Positions 8,239 to 16,026 of a DNA stretch of 64,000 bases are shown here, one piece after another. The notes below the pieces were generated by a model. It saw only the letters and a program-made list of their open reading frames with translations, did not search any database and was not told the origin of the DNA. Each line of letters opens with the position of its first letter. Within the stretch, counting starts at the first letter, position 1. Source of the stretch: Microbacterium sp. UFMG61 (GTDB lineage Bacteria; Actinomycetota; Actinomycetes; Actinomycetales; Microbacteriaceae); assembly GCF_015354505.1 (NCBI RefSeq), contig NZ_JACAFP010000001.1:1-64000 (forward strand), written 5' to 3'. The translations under genes were made by a program, and so were the position numbers.

Positions 8239-8762
8239 GAGATCTCGTCCGGGAACGGACGCTGATCGAGCACGAGCTGCAGGAACGTGAGGTCGAGCCA
8301 GCGGTCGAACTTGGCCCCGACCTGCGGCATGCGCCCGACCTGCATGAAGTCGAGGCGTTTGTGCATGATGATCGAGCCGGTGTTGCTGCTCTCGATCGCC
8401 GCGACCATGACGTGCTTGCCGAGTGCGCGGGCGCGGTGGATGAGCTCGATCATGAGCGCCTTGCCGATGCCGCGGCCGCGCTGCCCGTCGCGCACGTAGA
8501 CCGAGTGCTCGACCGTGTGGCGGTAGCCGCTGTGCGGGCGCCAGTCGCCGAATGTCGCGTAGCCGAGCACGCCGGTGGCGTCGACGGCGACGAGCACCGG
8601 GTAACCGCGTTCAGTGCGCTCGGCGAGCCAGGCGGCGCGGTCATCGACCGTGACCGCCTCTTCGTTCCAGATCGCGGTGGTGGTCAGCACCGCGTCGTTG
8701 TAGATGGCGGTGATCGCCTCGACGTCGGCGGTCTCGGCATCCCTGATCTGGTGGTCGCTCAT
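8235..8762 (-). CDS. GNAT N-acetyltransferase, phosphinothricin acetyltransferase-like
   Basis: 175 residues. The opening IRDAETADVEAITAIYNDAVLTTTAIWNEE, the acetyl-CoA loop RDGQRGRGIGKALM, and the closing AAIESSNTGSIIMHKRLDF and VGAKFDRWLDLTFLQL are characteristic of the Pat/YncA group. Members acetylate phosphinothricin, methionine sulfoximine or related amino acids, giving resistance or detoxification. First gene of a two-gene unit with pnuC. Confidence 0.88.
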   Translation of the reverse strand: MSDHQIRDAETADVEAITAIYNDAVLTTTAIWNEEAVTVDDRAAWLAERTERGYPVLVAVDATGVLGYATFGDWRPHSGYRHTVEHSVYVRDGQRGRGIGKALMIELIHRARALGKHVMVAAIESSNTGSIIMHKRLDFMQVGRMPQVGAKFDRWLDLTFLQLVLDQRPFPDEIS

Positions 8763-8845
8763 CGGGTCTCCTGCATCTGCGCTCGGGTGCGCACTGGACG
8801 ACGGTAGCAGGATGCCGGCACGGCGGGATGCGGGAGACTGGCCTC

Positions 8846-9733
8846 ATGTCTCAGGCTGAAACGGTTCGCGATCGCATCGTCCGCGCGATCGACGAGGAGC
8901 AACTGGGTGCGTACGGACTCCACGTGCTCATCGGCACCGAGGTCGCCGAGCACCGCTGGCGCAGCGATGATCGAGTGAACCTCTATTCGGTGTCCAAGGG
9001 GGTGAGCGCGCTCGCCGCAGGGATCGCCGTCGATGAGGGCATCCTGTCTTTGGACAGTCGAGCCGTCGATGCCCTCGGGGTTCGTGGGGCGGGTGCGGGC
9101 GTCGAGGGGGTGACTCTCGAGCATCTTCTCTCGATGACGAGTGGAATCGACTTCGAGTGGTTCGGCGACCAGGAGGTGCCCTGGCCCGACCTGGCCGGCG
9201 AGATGCTCGCCCGACCGAGTCGAGGACCGGGTGAGCACTTTCAGTACTCGGATGCCAGCACCTTTGTCGCCATGAGGATGCTCGGAGCGGCGGTCGGAGA
9301 TGTGCGGGACTGGCTGATGCCCCGGCTGTTCGAGCCGCTCGGCATCCACAACCCGCAATGGCTGAGATGTCCGCACGGCTGGATAGTGGGCGGGAGCGGA
9401 CTCGAATTGCGCACCGAGGAGATGGCTCGGATCGGCCGCGTTCTGCGGGATCGAGGGCGCTTCGGGAAACAGCGCATCGTGGCGGAGTGCTGGATCGAGA
9501 GGATGCGCTCCGAGTGGGTCGTCACGGGAGCGGACGGCCTGTACTCGTCGTACGGACTCGCGGCCTGGCGTGGGCCGCGCGACGGGTGGCGTCTCGACGG
9601 GCGATACGGACAGTACGTCTTCGTCGACGAGGCAGCGGATGCGGTCGTCACGATCACGGCCCACGAGGAGACGCGCGATCAGAGGCTGGTCGAGATCGCT
9701 GCCGACGCCGTCGCCGGCGCCCTGCCGGGGTGA
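8846..9733 (+). CDS. Serine hydrolase, beta-lactamase / class C-like
   Basis: 295 residues from the ATG at 8846. The S-x-x-K motif is SVSK (about residue 50), followed by the usual GILSLDSRAVDALG and LEHLLSMTSGIDFEW stretches. The second motif is Y-S-D (YSDAS), a variant of the class C Y-x-N. There is no signal peptide, so a cytoplasmic esterase or peptidase of this superfamily is more likely than a true beta-lactamase. Monocistronic; convergent with the sigma-factor gene. Confidence 0.85.
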   Translation: MSQAETVRDRIVRAIDEEQLGAYGLHVLIGTEVAEHRWRSDDRVNLYSVSKGVSALAAGIAVDEGILSLDSRAVDALGVRGAGAGVEGVTLEHLLSMTSGIDFEWFGDQEVPWPDLAGEMLARPSRGPGEHFQYSDASTFVAMRMLGAAVGDVRDWLMPRLFEPLGIHNPQWLRCPHGWIVGGSGLELRTEEMARIGRVLRDRGRFGKQRIVAECWIERMRSEWVVTGADGLYSSYGLAAWRGPRDGWRLDGRYGQYVFVDEAADAVVTITAHEETRDQRLVEIAADAVAGALPG

Positions 9734-9755
9734 CGCGTCGCGGCCTCATCGGTCG

Positions 9756-10664
9756 TCAGCGGGGCAGCCAGTAGGTGAGCTTGGCGGGGTTGAGGACGAT
9801 CCACAGTCGCGTGATCGCGCCGTCCTCGACGCGCAGGTTCATGACCGACACGACCTCGTCGTCCTCACGGAACACGAAACCGAGTCCATCGCCCAGCTGC
9901 TGCTGCTCCATCGACATTGCGGGACGCTTGGCGGCGATGCCGAGCAGGAAGCGCGCGACGTTCTCGGCGCCCGAGACGACGTTCCTCGCGGCGCTCACCA
10001 CCCCTCCGCCGTCGCTGTGCAGTTCGACGTCAGGAGCCAGGAAGCGCAGCAGGGGAACGATCTCACCCGTGCTCGCCGCCTGCTGGAATGCCCGCACGAC
10101 GCGGTCGTGCTCGGCGCGCGGAACCGCCGCGGCCCGGTTCTCGCGCACGTGCCGTCGCGCAGACGACGCCAGCTGTCGCACCGCGGCCGACGATCGGCCG
10201 ACGGTCGCGGCGATCTCGTCGAACGGCACCCCGAAGACGTCGTGCAGCACGAACGCCACGCGTTCAGCGGGGGTCATGGCCTCGAGCACCACGAGCAGCG
10301 CGGTCGACACGTCGTCGTCGAGGGTGACGCGGTCGAGAGGGTCGTCGGATGACGTCGCGGTGCGAGAGCGGACGGCTCCGGCGAAGAGATCTGCCGGCAC
10401 CGGCTCGGGCAACCAGGGGCCGATGTACTGCTCGCGTCGATGACGCGCCGAACCCAGCAGGTCGAGGGCGATGCGACCGGCCACGGTCGTGAGCCAACCT
10501 CCAGGGTTGGCGATGTCTGCGCGCTCGGAATCGCTGAGGCGATACCAGCGCAGGTAGGTCTCCTGAACCACGTCTTCGGCATCCGCCAGAGTGCCGGTCA
10601 TCCGATACCCGAGGGCGAGCAGACGTCGACGCTCGTGGAACACGTCGTCGAGATCCTCGTGCAT
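9756..10664 (-). CDS. sigJ: ECF41-family RNA polymerase sigma factor
   Basis: 302 residues. Region 2 (LALGYRMTGTLADAEDVVQETYLRWY) and region 4 (LHDVFGVPFDEIAATVGRSSAAVRQLASSARRHV) are followed by a SnoaL-like C-terminal extension of about 120 residues that replaces an anti-sigma factor. The extension carries DGGGVVSAARN and, near the end, VLNPAKL, close to the DGGG and NPDKL signatures by which ECF41 proteins are recognised. The family usually sits beside a carboxymuconolactone decarboxylase, oxidoreductase or epimerase gene that it activates; here an NAD(P)-binding epimerase-like gene is divergent at 10836. Both face matching ECF41-type promoters. The trigger is unknown. Confidence 0.92.
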   Translation of the reverse strand: MHEDLDDVFHERRRLLALGYRMTGTLADAEDVVQETYLRWYRLSDSERADIANPGGWLTTVAGRIALDLLGSARHRREQYIGPWLPEPVPADLFAGAVRSRTATSSDDPLDRVTLDDDVSTALLVVLEAMTPAERVAFVLHDVFGVPFDEIAATVGRSSAAVRQLASSARRHVRENRAAAVPRAEHDRVVRAFQQAASTGEIVPLLRFLAPDVELHSDGGGVVSAARNVVSGAENVARFLLGIAAKRPAMSMEQQQLGDGLGFVFREDDEVVSVMNLRVEDGAITRLWIVLNPAKLTYWLPR

Positions 10665-10712
10665 GCTGCGCCTTTCGTCGGCTGTGCGCCGCGGGGCGCC
10701 TTCGCAGGATAT

Positions 10713-10737
10713 GACGATGCACGGTCACGATGTGTGA
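10713..10737 (-). promoter_or_regulatory. Candidate ECF41 promoter of the sigma-factor gene
   Basis: On the minus strand TCACA (10737-10733) is followed by exactly 16 bp and CGTC (10716-10713). Known ECF41 promoters have a -35 ending in TCACA and a -10 of CGTC. This indicates autoregulation. Confidence 0.65.
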
Positions 10738-10741
10738 GGCA

Positions 10742-10766
10742 TCACACTTTCTGCGGCTGTCTCGTC
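10742..10766 (+). promoter_or_regulatory. Candidate ECF41 promoter of the epimerase gene
   Basis: TCACA (10742-10746), 16-bp spacer, CGTC (10763-10766). Together with the opposing promoter it forms a back-to-back pair whose two -35 elements make the palindrome TGTGAGGCATCACA-like core at 10733-10746. Confidence 0.7.
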
Positions 10767-10781
10767 ATCTGGTTCAGGCGG

Positions 10782-10821
10782 CGCGGACGCGCCACGGAGT
10801 GTCGCGGACGCGCCACGGAGT
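10782..10821 (+). repeat. Two 19-bp direct repeats in the leader of the epimerase gene
   Basis: CGCGGACGCGCCACGGAGT occurs at 10782-10800 and 10803-10821, perfectly conserved and 21 bp (two helical turns) apart, between the ECF41-type promoter and the ribosome site AAAGGGAG. If transcription starts just after 10766 both lie in the untranslated leader. It may be a recent duplication or a binding site. Confidence 0.7.
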
Positions 10822-10835
10822 CGAAAGGGAGTCGG

Positions 10836-11588
10836 ATGAGGATCGCTGTCGCAGGAGGAACGGGAGTCGTGGGCAGGCACGTGGTCGAGGCGGCATCGGC
10901 CGCAGGGCACGAGGTGGTGGTGCTGTCGCGGGCGAACGGAGCCGATGTGCTGACCGGCGTCGGTCTCGCTGAGCGGGTTCGCGGCGCGGATGCCGTGATC
11001 GATGTGGCGAACACGACGACCCTCTCGGCGGCGAAGGCGCGGGCGTTCTTCGAGACGGCGACCCGCAACCTGCTCGACGCCGAGGCACGAGGGGGCGTGG
11101 GGCACCACGTCGCGCTGTCGATCGTGGGGATCGATGGGATCGACGCCTCGTATTACGCGGGCAAGCTGGCACAGGAGCGTGCGGTGGCCGCGGGCGGGGT
11201 GCCGTTCACGATCGCGAGGGCCGGACAGTTCCACGAGTTCGCAGGCCAGCTGCTCTCCGGTATGTCGGGCCCGGTGGCGGTGATGCCGAAGCTGCTGATG
11301 CGACCCGTGGCGGCGCGCGAGGTCGGTGCCCATCTGGTGCGGGTGGCGGAGGCGGGTGCCGTGGGGCGTGCGCGTGATCTGGTGGGGCCGCGGGATGAGG
11401 TTCTCGCGGATGTCGCGCGAAGGCAGTCGGCGTTCGACGGAACGCGGCGGCATGTGCTGGAGGTGCGGCTCCCGGGTGCGTACGGTCGGGGGCTCGCGTC
11501 AGGATCGTTGAGAGGGGGGTCGGATGCGCTGCAGGGCGAGATCACTTTCGACGAGTGGCTGCGCGGGGAGGATCACCTGAGGGGTTAG
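10836..11588 (+). CDS. NAD(P)-binding epimerase/NmrA-like oxidoreductase
   Basis: 250 residues. The Rossmann start MRIAVAGGTGVVGRHVVEAA has the G-x-x-G-x-x-G dinucleotide motif. The rest (VALSIVGIDGIDASYYAGKLAQERAV, FTIARAGQFHEF) matches atypical short-chain NAD-dependent epimerase proteins. It is the expected partner gene of an ECF41 sigma factor and lies downstream of a matching promoter. Its substrate is not known for this group. Confidence 0.88.
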   Translation: MRIAVAGGTGVVGRHVVEAASAAGHEVVVLSRANGADVLTGVGLAERVRGADAVIDVANTTTLSAAKARAFFETATRNLLDAEARGGVGHHVALSIVGIDGIDASYYAGKLAQERAVAAGGVPFTIARAGQFHEFAGQLLSGMSGPVAVMPKLLMRPVAAREVGAHLVRVAEAGAVGRARDLVGPRDEVLADVARRQSAFDGTRRHVLEVRLPGAYGRGLASGSLRGGSDALQGEITFDEWLRGEDHLRG

Positions 11589-11642
11589 GGGTCTGGGGGT
11601 CTGTCCGTCCGGTGCATCGGATGCTGGAATGCCACTCGATTC

Positions 11643-11658
11643 TCGAACATGTGTTCTA
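11643..11658 (+). promoter_or_regulatory. LexA-binding SOS box
   Basis: TCGAACATGTGTTCTA differs by one base from the actinobacterial LexA consensus TCGAAC-N4-GTTCGA. It ends 10 bp before the start codon of the DUF222-HNH gene, so LexA binding would block its promoter and DNA damage would induce it. Confidence 0.8.
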
Positions 11659-11668
11659 AAATGGGGTC

Positions 11669-13018
11669 ATGCCCAGAACTCGCCTGACCCCGCTGCTCGA
11701 GGCCATCGAGCGCCTCGGTGGCGCATGGGCGCGGGCGGAGAACGGCATGGATCTGTCTCGGGCAGATCTGCTCGGGGCCCATGAGGCCGTCGGCGACGTC
11801 CAACGCTGTCTCGACGGCCTGCACGCCGAGCTCGCTGCCGCGATCGCGCACGAATCCCGTGCCGAGCTCGGTCCCGAAGGGTTGGCGAAGCAGCACGGTC
11901 ATCGGAGTGCGGCGGCGATGATCTCAGCCGTGACAGGCGGCACGACGGGAGACGCGAAGCGCCTCATCACGGTCGGTCAGGCGACGGCACCGCGCACGAA
12001 CCTGCTGGGCGAGAAGCTGCCGGCGAAGTATGCCGCGTTGGCGACGGCGCTCGCCGCGGGCGACATCTCCGTCGCTGCGGCCGCGATCATCGTCGCGCTG
12101 CTCGAGCGCGTCCGCCTGAAGGTCGATCCGGCGCGGGTCGATGAGGCCGAGCGTCTGCTCGTCGCCCGCGCGGCGGGGATGCCGCTCGCCGACGTCGGCA
12201 AGCTCGTGGCCCGCACCGAAGCCTGGCTCGACCCCGACGGGGTAGCCCCGAAAGAGCGAGAGGCGCGCGATCGTCGGTCGCTCACCATGTTCGAGCGCGA
12301 TGGTTCCTTCCACCTGAACCTGCAGACCGACATCGCCTCGAGCGCGTCGATCAAGGCAGCGATCCAGGCCTACGTGTCGGCGACCTTCCAGGCGCGGATC
12401 ACGGCACCCGATCCGGGTGCGCCCGACGCAGACCATCGCACGGTCGCGATGATCCAGGCCGACGCGCTCGCGGTGATCTGCGAGCACGCGATCGCCTGTG
12501 ACAACGGGGGGATGCCCGCGACCGGCGCGACGGTGGTGGTGCGCGTGAACCTCGACGACCTCACCGCAGGGCTGGGCGCTGCGACGATCGACGGCAGCGA
12601 CCAGCCCGTGAGCGTCAGCACGTGTCGGCGGATGGCCGCAGGGGGCGGAATCATCCCGGTGGTCCTCGGGTCAGCGGGGGAGATCCTCGACTGGGGGCGC
12701 GAGAAGAGACTCTTCACCCGTGCGCAGCGGCTGGCGCTGGTCGAGAGAGACGGGGGCTGTGCGATGTGTGGGCTCCCGCCGCAGATGACCAAGGCCCACC
12801 ACATCAGATGGTGGCAGCGCGACGCGGGGCCGACCGATCTGAACAACGGAGTTCTGTTGTGCGAGTCGTGTCACCACCGCATCCACGACAACGGGTGGGA
12901 CATCCGCATCGAAGGTGTCGGTGTCGCTGCGCGAGTGTGGCTCATTCCACCGCCGCACGTGGATCCGGCGAGGACTCCACGCCTCGGCGGGAGGGCGCGA
13001 TATGACATCGCAGCGTGA
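11669..13018 (+). CDS. DUF222 / HNH endonuclease-domain protein, SOS-controlled
   Basis: 449 residues. The helical N-terminal DUF222 region (about residues 20-330) is followed by an HNH nuclease domain: CAMCGLPPQMTKAHHIRWW then LCESCHHRIHDNGW, with two C-x-x-C zinc knuckles flanking the H-H/N/H active site. This is a multicopy actinobacterial family whose substrate has not been settled. The LexA box directly upstream places it in the DNA-damage response. Translation starts at ATG 11669, so close to the LexA box that the leader is very short. Confidence 0.92.
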   Translation: MPRTRLTPLLEAIERLGGAWARAENGMDLSRADLLGAHEAVGDVQRCLDGLHAELAAAIAHESRAELGPEGLAKQHGHRSAAAMISAVTGGTTGDAKRLITVGQATAPRTNLLGEKLPAKYAALATALAAGDISVAAAAIIVALLERVRLKVDPARVDEAERLLVARAAGMPLADVGKLVARTEAWLDPDGVAPKEREARDRRSLTMFERDGSFHLNLQTDIASSASIKAAIQAYVSATFQARITAPDPGAPDADHRTVAMIQADALAVICEHAIACDNGGMPATGATVVVRVNLDDLTAGLGAATIDGSDQPVSVSTCRRMAAGGGIIPVVLGSAGEILDWGREKRLFTRAQRLALVERDGGCAMCGLPPQMTKAHHIRWWQRDAGPTDLNNGVLLCESCHHRIHDNGWDIRIEGVGVAARVWLIPPPHVDPARTPRLGGRARYDIAA

Positions 13019-13040
13019 GGTTTCCCCCGCGGTGCCGGAG

Positions 13041-13958
13041 TCAGACGTGCACGTCGGCAGGCGATTCCTCGCCCTCGTGGAAGCTCGGCTTCTTGCCGAC
13101 CAGGCGACCGATGCCGAGGATGATCCCGACGATGAGAAGACCAGCGATCAGGCCGGCGATGGCCGAGAACAGAGTGTCGCCGATCCAGACGATCACGGCG
13201 CCGGCCGGCTCGAGGAAGTGCTCGATGCCGTGCAGGATGTCCTCTCCGAAGTGCACGCCGACCTCACCGAGGTTCACGAGCAGCAGGTGGCCGCCGACCC
13301 AGAGCATCGCGACCGTGCCGAGGATGCTGATGAAGCGGAAGACCGCGGGCATCGAGCGCACGATCCGCATGCCGGTGTGGCGCACGCGTGCGACCGGGTT
13401 CTTCGCCATCTTCAAGCCGATGTCGTCGATCTTCACCAGCAGTGCGACCGCGCCGTACACGACGCCGGTCATGAGCAGCGCGATCACGGCGAGGATCGCG
13501 AGGGTGGTCCAGATGTCGAGCCCCGCCTCGAGGTTCGCGAGAGAGATGAGCATGATCTCGGTCGAGAGGATGAGGTCGGTGCGCACCGCACCCCAGACCA
13601 GCTTGTTCTCGTTGCGAGCGCCCTCGTCGGCGTGGCCGTGCTGCACGCCGAACCACTCGAGCACCTTCTCGGCGCCCTCGAAGCACAGGTACGCGCCGCC
13701 GAGGATCAGGAGGTACGGCAGCACCCAGGGAGCGAAAGCGGTGAGCAGAAGCGCGATCGGGATGATGATCACGAACTTGTTCGCGAGCGATCCGAGGGCG
13801 ATCTTCGCGACGACCGGCAGCTCACGTGCAGGAGTGATGCCCTGGACGTACTGCGGGGTCACGGCGGCATCGTCGATCACGACGCCGGCAGCCTTCGCCG
13901 AGGCCTTCATCGCCGCGCTGAGAATGTCGTCGACGACGGCGAGCAGTCCAACAGACAT
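13041..13958 (-). CDS. DUF808 family membrane protein (YedI-like)
   Basis: 305 residues starting MSVGLLAVVDDILSAAMKASAKAAGVVIDD, the family hallmark, followed by TPQYVQGITPARELPVV and several long hydrophobic helices (FVIIIPIALLLTAFAPWVLPYLLILGG and others). It ends in a short polar tail (GKKPSFHEGEESPADVHV). Inner-membrane protein of unknown function conserved from E. coli YedI to actinobacteria. Convergent with the HNH gene, single transcription unit. Confidence 0.9.
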   Translation of the reverse strand: MSVGLLAVVDDILSAAMKASAKAAGVVIDDAAVTPQYVQGITPARELPVVAKIALGSLANKFVIIIPIALLLTAFAPWVLPYLLILGGAYLCFEGAEKVLEWFGVQHGHADEGARNENKLVWGAVRTDLILSTEIMLISLANLEAGLDIWTTLAILAVIALLMTGVVYGAVALLVKIDDIGLKMAKNPVARVRHTGMRIVRSMPAVFRFISILGTVAMLWVGGHLLLVNLGEVGVHFGEDILHGIEHFLEPAGAVIVWIGDTLFSAIAGLIAGLLIVGIILGIGRLVGKKPSFHEGEESPADVHV

Positions 13959-14107
13959 GTGCGTCTCCCTGTGGTGTGTGGCTGAGCAACTCTATCGACT
14001 GCTCGCAAACTCACAGCGCGCTCACAGTCCCGCGGGACCAAATGGGCGCACTCGGCGGTTGTGCTCTATGACGCCGCAGCCAGCTGCGTCGGACAAGGAG
14101 ACAGATC

Positions 14108-14578
14108 ATGTCGAACGAGTACAGCAAGACCCCCGGGGCCGTCAGCGACCTCACGCACCTGCAGTACGAGGTCACGCAGGAGGATGCCACCGAGCCTCCG
14201 TTCCGCAACGCGTACTGGAACAACCACGACGACGGCATCTACGTCGACGTCGTCTCGGGACAGCCGTTGTTCGCGTCGACCGACAAGTTCGACAGCGGCA
14301 CCGGATGGCCGAGCTTCACGAAGCCGATCGAGGCCGACGCCGTCACCACCCGCACAGACCGTACGCTGTGGATGAAGCGCACCGAAGCGCGCTCCAGCGG
14401 CGCCGACAGCCACCTCGGGCACGTGTTCGACGACGGGCCGCGCGACGCCGGCGGGCTCCGCTACTGCATGAACTCCGCGGCCCTCCGCTTCATCCCGGCT
14501 GACAGCCTGGAAGATGAGGGGTACGGTCGCTACCGTCACCTCTTCCCCGCCACCCCCACCTCTGAGGAGCAGTCATGA
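14108..14578 (+). CDS. msrB: Peptide-methionine (R)-S-oxide reductase MsrB
   Basis: 156 residues. [11 protein letters not shown] and the catalytic [11 protein letters not shown] (Cys about 120) identify MsrB, which reduces the R epimer of methionine sulfoxide in proteins using thioredoxin. The two C-x-x-C zinc sites present in many MsrBs are absent: the segment reads [13 protein letters not shown]. It therefore belongs to the zinc-free form. An AAGGAG ribosome site lies 8 bp upstream. The stop overlaps the msrA start by 4 bp. Confidence 0.95.
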   Translation: MSNEYSKTPGAVSDLTHLQYEVTQEDATEPPFRNAYWNNHDDGIYVDVVSGQPLFASTDKFDSGTGWPSFTKPIEADAVTTRTDRTLWMKRTEARSSGADSHLGHVFDDGPRDAGGLRYCMNSAALRFIPADSLEDEGYGRYRHLFPATPTSEEQS

Positions 14579-15120
14579 CCGACAACGGAACCATCACCCG
14601 CACCCCCGGGACCGAGACCGCCGTGCTCGCCGGCGGCTGCTTCTGGGGCATGGAAGACCTGATCCGCCGCCAGCCCGGCGTGCTCGACACGCGCGTCGGC
14701 TACACCGGTGGCCAGAACGACCACGCGACCTACCGCAACCACCCGGGTCACGCCGAGGCCGTCGAGATCGTCTTCGATCCGACCAAGACGACATACCGCG
14801 ACATCCTCGCGTTCTTCTTCCAGATCCACGACCCGTCCACCAAGGACCGCCAGGGCAACGACATCGGCTCGAGCTACCGCTCGGCGATCTTCCCGCTCAG
14901 CCCCGAGCAGGAGTCCGTCGCGCGCGACACCATCGCCGATGTCGACGCCTCCGGTCTGTGGCCGGGCAAGGCCGTCACTACGATCGAGCCCGAGGGCCCG
15001 TTCTGGCAGGCCGAGGAAGAGCACCAGGACTACCTGATCAAGTACCCCAACGGCTACACCTGCCACTTCCCCCGCGCGGGATGGGTGCTGCCGAAGCGCG
15101 AAGAGAGCGCGACCGTCTGA
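14575..15120 (+). CDS. msrA: Peptide-methionine (S)-S-oxide reductase MsrA
   Basis: 181 residues. The catalytic motif GGCFWGMED (Cys22), GYTGG, the HAEAVEI segment and the substrate-pocket [14 protein letters not shown] are all present. It repairs the S epimer of methionine sulfoxide and complements MsrB, with which it is translationally coupled (ATGA). The pair is an oxidative-damage repair unit, near but not next to the catalase. Confidence 0.97.
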   Translation: MTDNGTITRTPGTETAVLAGGCFWGMEDLIRRQPGVLDTRVGYTGGQNDHATYRNHPGHAEAVEIVFDPTKTTYRDILAFFFQIHDPSTKDRQGNDIGSSYRSAIFPLSPEQESVARDTIADVDASGLWPGKAVTTIEPEGPFWQAEEEHQDYLIKYPNGYTCHFPRAGWVLPKREESATV

Positions 15121-15126
15121 GTCCGG

Positions 15127-15936
15127 TCAGGTCGCCGACAGGAACGCCAGCGCGGCTTCCTTGAAGGCGCGGGATCCCGGAGCGTTGAAGTGATTGCGGT
15201 CCGGGATCTCGAAAAACTGGCCCTGAGGGGCAGCAGACGACAGCGCGCGGGAGCCTTCGATGATCGCGTCCTTCGATCCGGTGGCGAAGAGCACCGGACT
15301 CGACGGAGCGTTCGACGGGTCGGGGTCGATCATCCGTGACGACCGCATCCCCTCGGCCAAGGCGACGAGCGCGCTCAGATCGTTTCCCGGCACACGCTCG
15401 GTCAGGGCGATGTAGTTCTGCGTCGTGGGATCGGCGACGGGTGTGCCGTCAGCCAGGTACGCGCGAACCTGGTCGAGATCGAGCCGCGCGAGCGGGATGC
15501 CGTCAGGCACGCCGCCGAGCACGGAGCGGCCGATGCGATGGGGCAGGTCGCGCACGACCTCCCAGCCGACGCGAGCGCCCAGTGAGTACCCGACGTAGAA
15601 CGCCTCGTCGACGAGGTACGCATCCATGACGGTCTCGACGTCGGTCGCGAGGGTGCGGATGCCGTACGCATCCGCCTGATGGGGCTTCTCGCTGAGCCCA
15701 TGGCCGCGCTGGTCGAGGGCGAGCACCCGGTATCCGGTTTTCGTGAGCTCGCGCACCCACCCGGTGAGAACCCAGGTGTCTCGGGCGCTCGACGCGAAGC
15801 CGTGCACGATCACCACCACGGGGGCGTCGAGCTCGCCCCATGTGTACGTCGCGAGGCGGGTGCCGTCAGCGGCGTACACCTGCTGGGGCTCGGGCATGAC
15901 GGTCAGGTCGGAGAGAGGAACAGCCACGGCATCCAT
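15127..15936 (-). CDS. Alpha/beta-hydrolase
   Basis: 269 residues. The oxyanion segment VIVHGFASSARDTW, the nucleophile elbow GYSLGARVG (Ser about 146) and the terminal DRNHFNAPGSRAF with the likely catalytic His fit the alpha/beta-hydrolase fold. The acid residue is probably Asp in GSKDAIIEG. No signal peptide, so a cytoplasmic esterase or related enzyme of unknown substrate. GGAGGACA precedes the ATG. Convergent with msrA, only 6 bp apart. Confidence 0.88.
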   Translation of the reverse strand: MDAVAVPLSDLTVMPEPQQVYAADGTRLATYTWGELDAPVVVIVHGFASSARDTWVLTGWVRELTKTGYRVLALDQRGHGLSEKPHQADAYGIRTLATDVETVMDAYLVDEAFYVGYSLGARVGWEVVRDLPHRIGRSVLGGVPDGIPLARLDLDQVRAYLADGTPVADPTTQNYIALTERVPGNDLSALVALAEGMRSSRMIDPDPSNAPSSPVLFATGSKDAIIEGSRALSSAAPQGQFFEIPDRNHFNAPGSRAFKEAALAFLSAT

Positions 15937-15961
15937 TGTCCTCCTGCTCCGGCGGCGGATA

Positions 15962-16002
15962 CGCCGAGACCCACCGGCCGCGAGGGACGGTGGGTCTCGG
16001 CG
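15962..16002 (-). terminator. Hairpin terminator downstream of catalase gene
   Basis: A perfect 14-bp inverted repeat, CGCCGAGACCCACC at 15962-15975 and its complement at 15989-16002, with a 13-nt loop, 24 bp past the catalase stop. No T-run follows, as is usual in actinobacteria. Confidence 0.75.
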
Positions 16003-16026
16003 TGAGCGGATCCGAGGGGATGCGGC

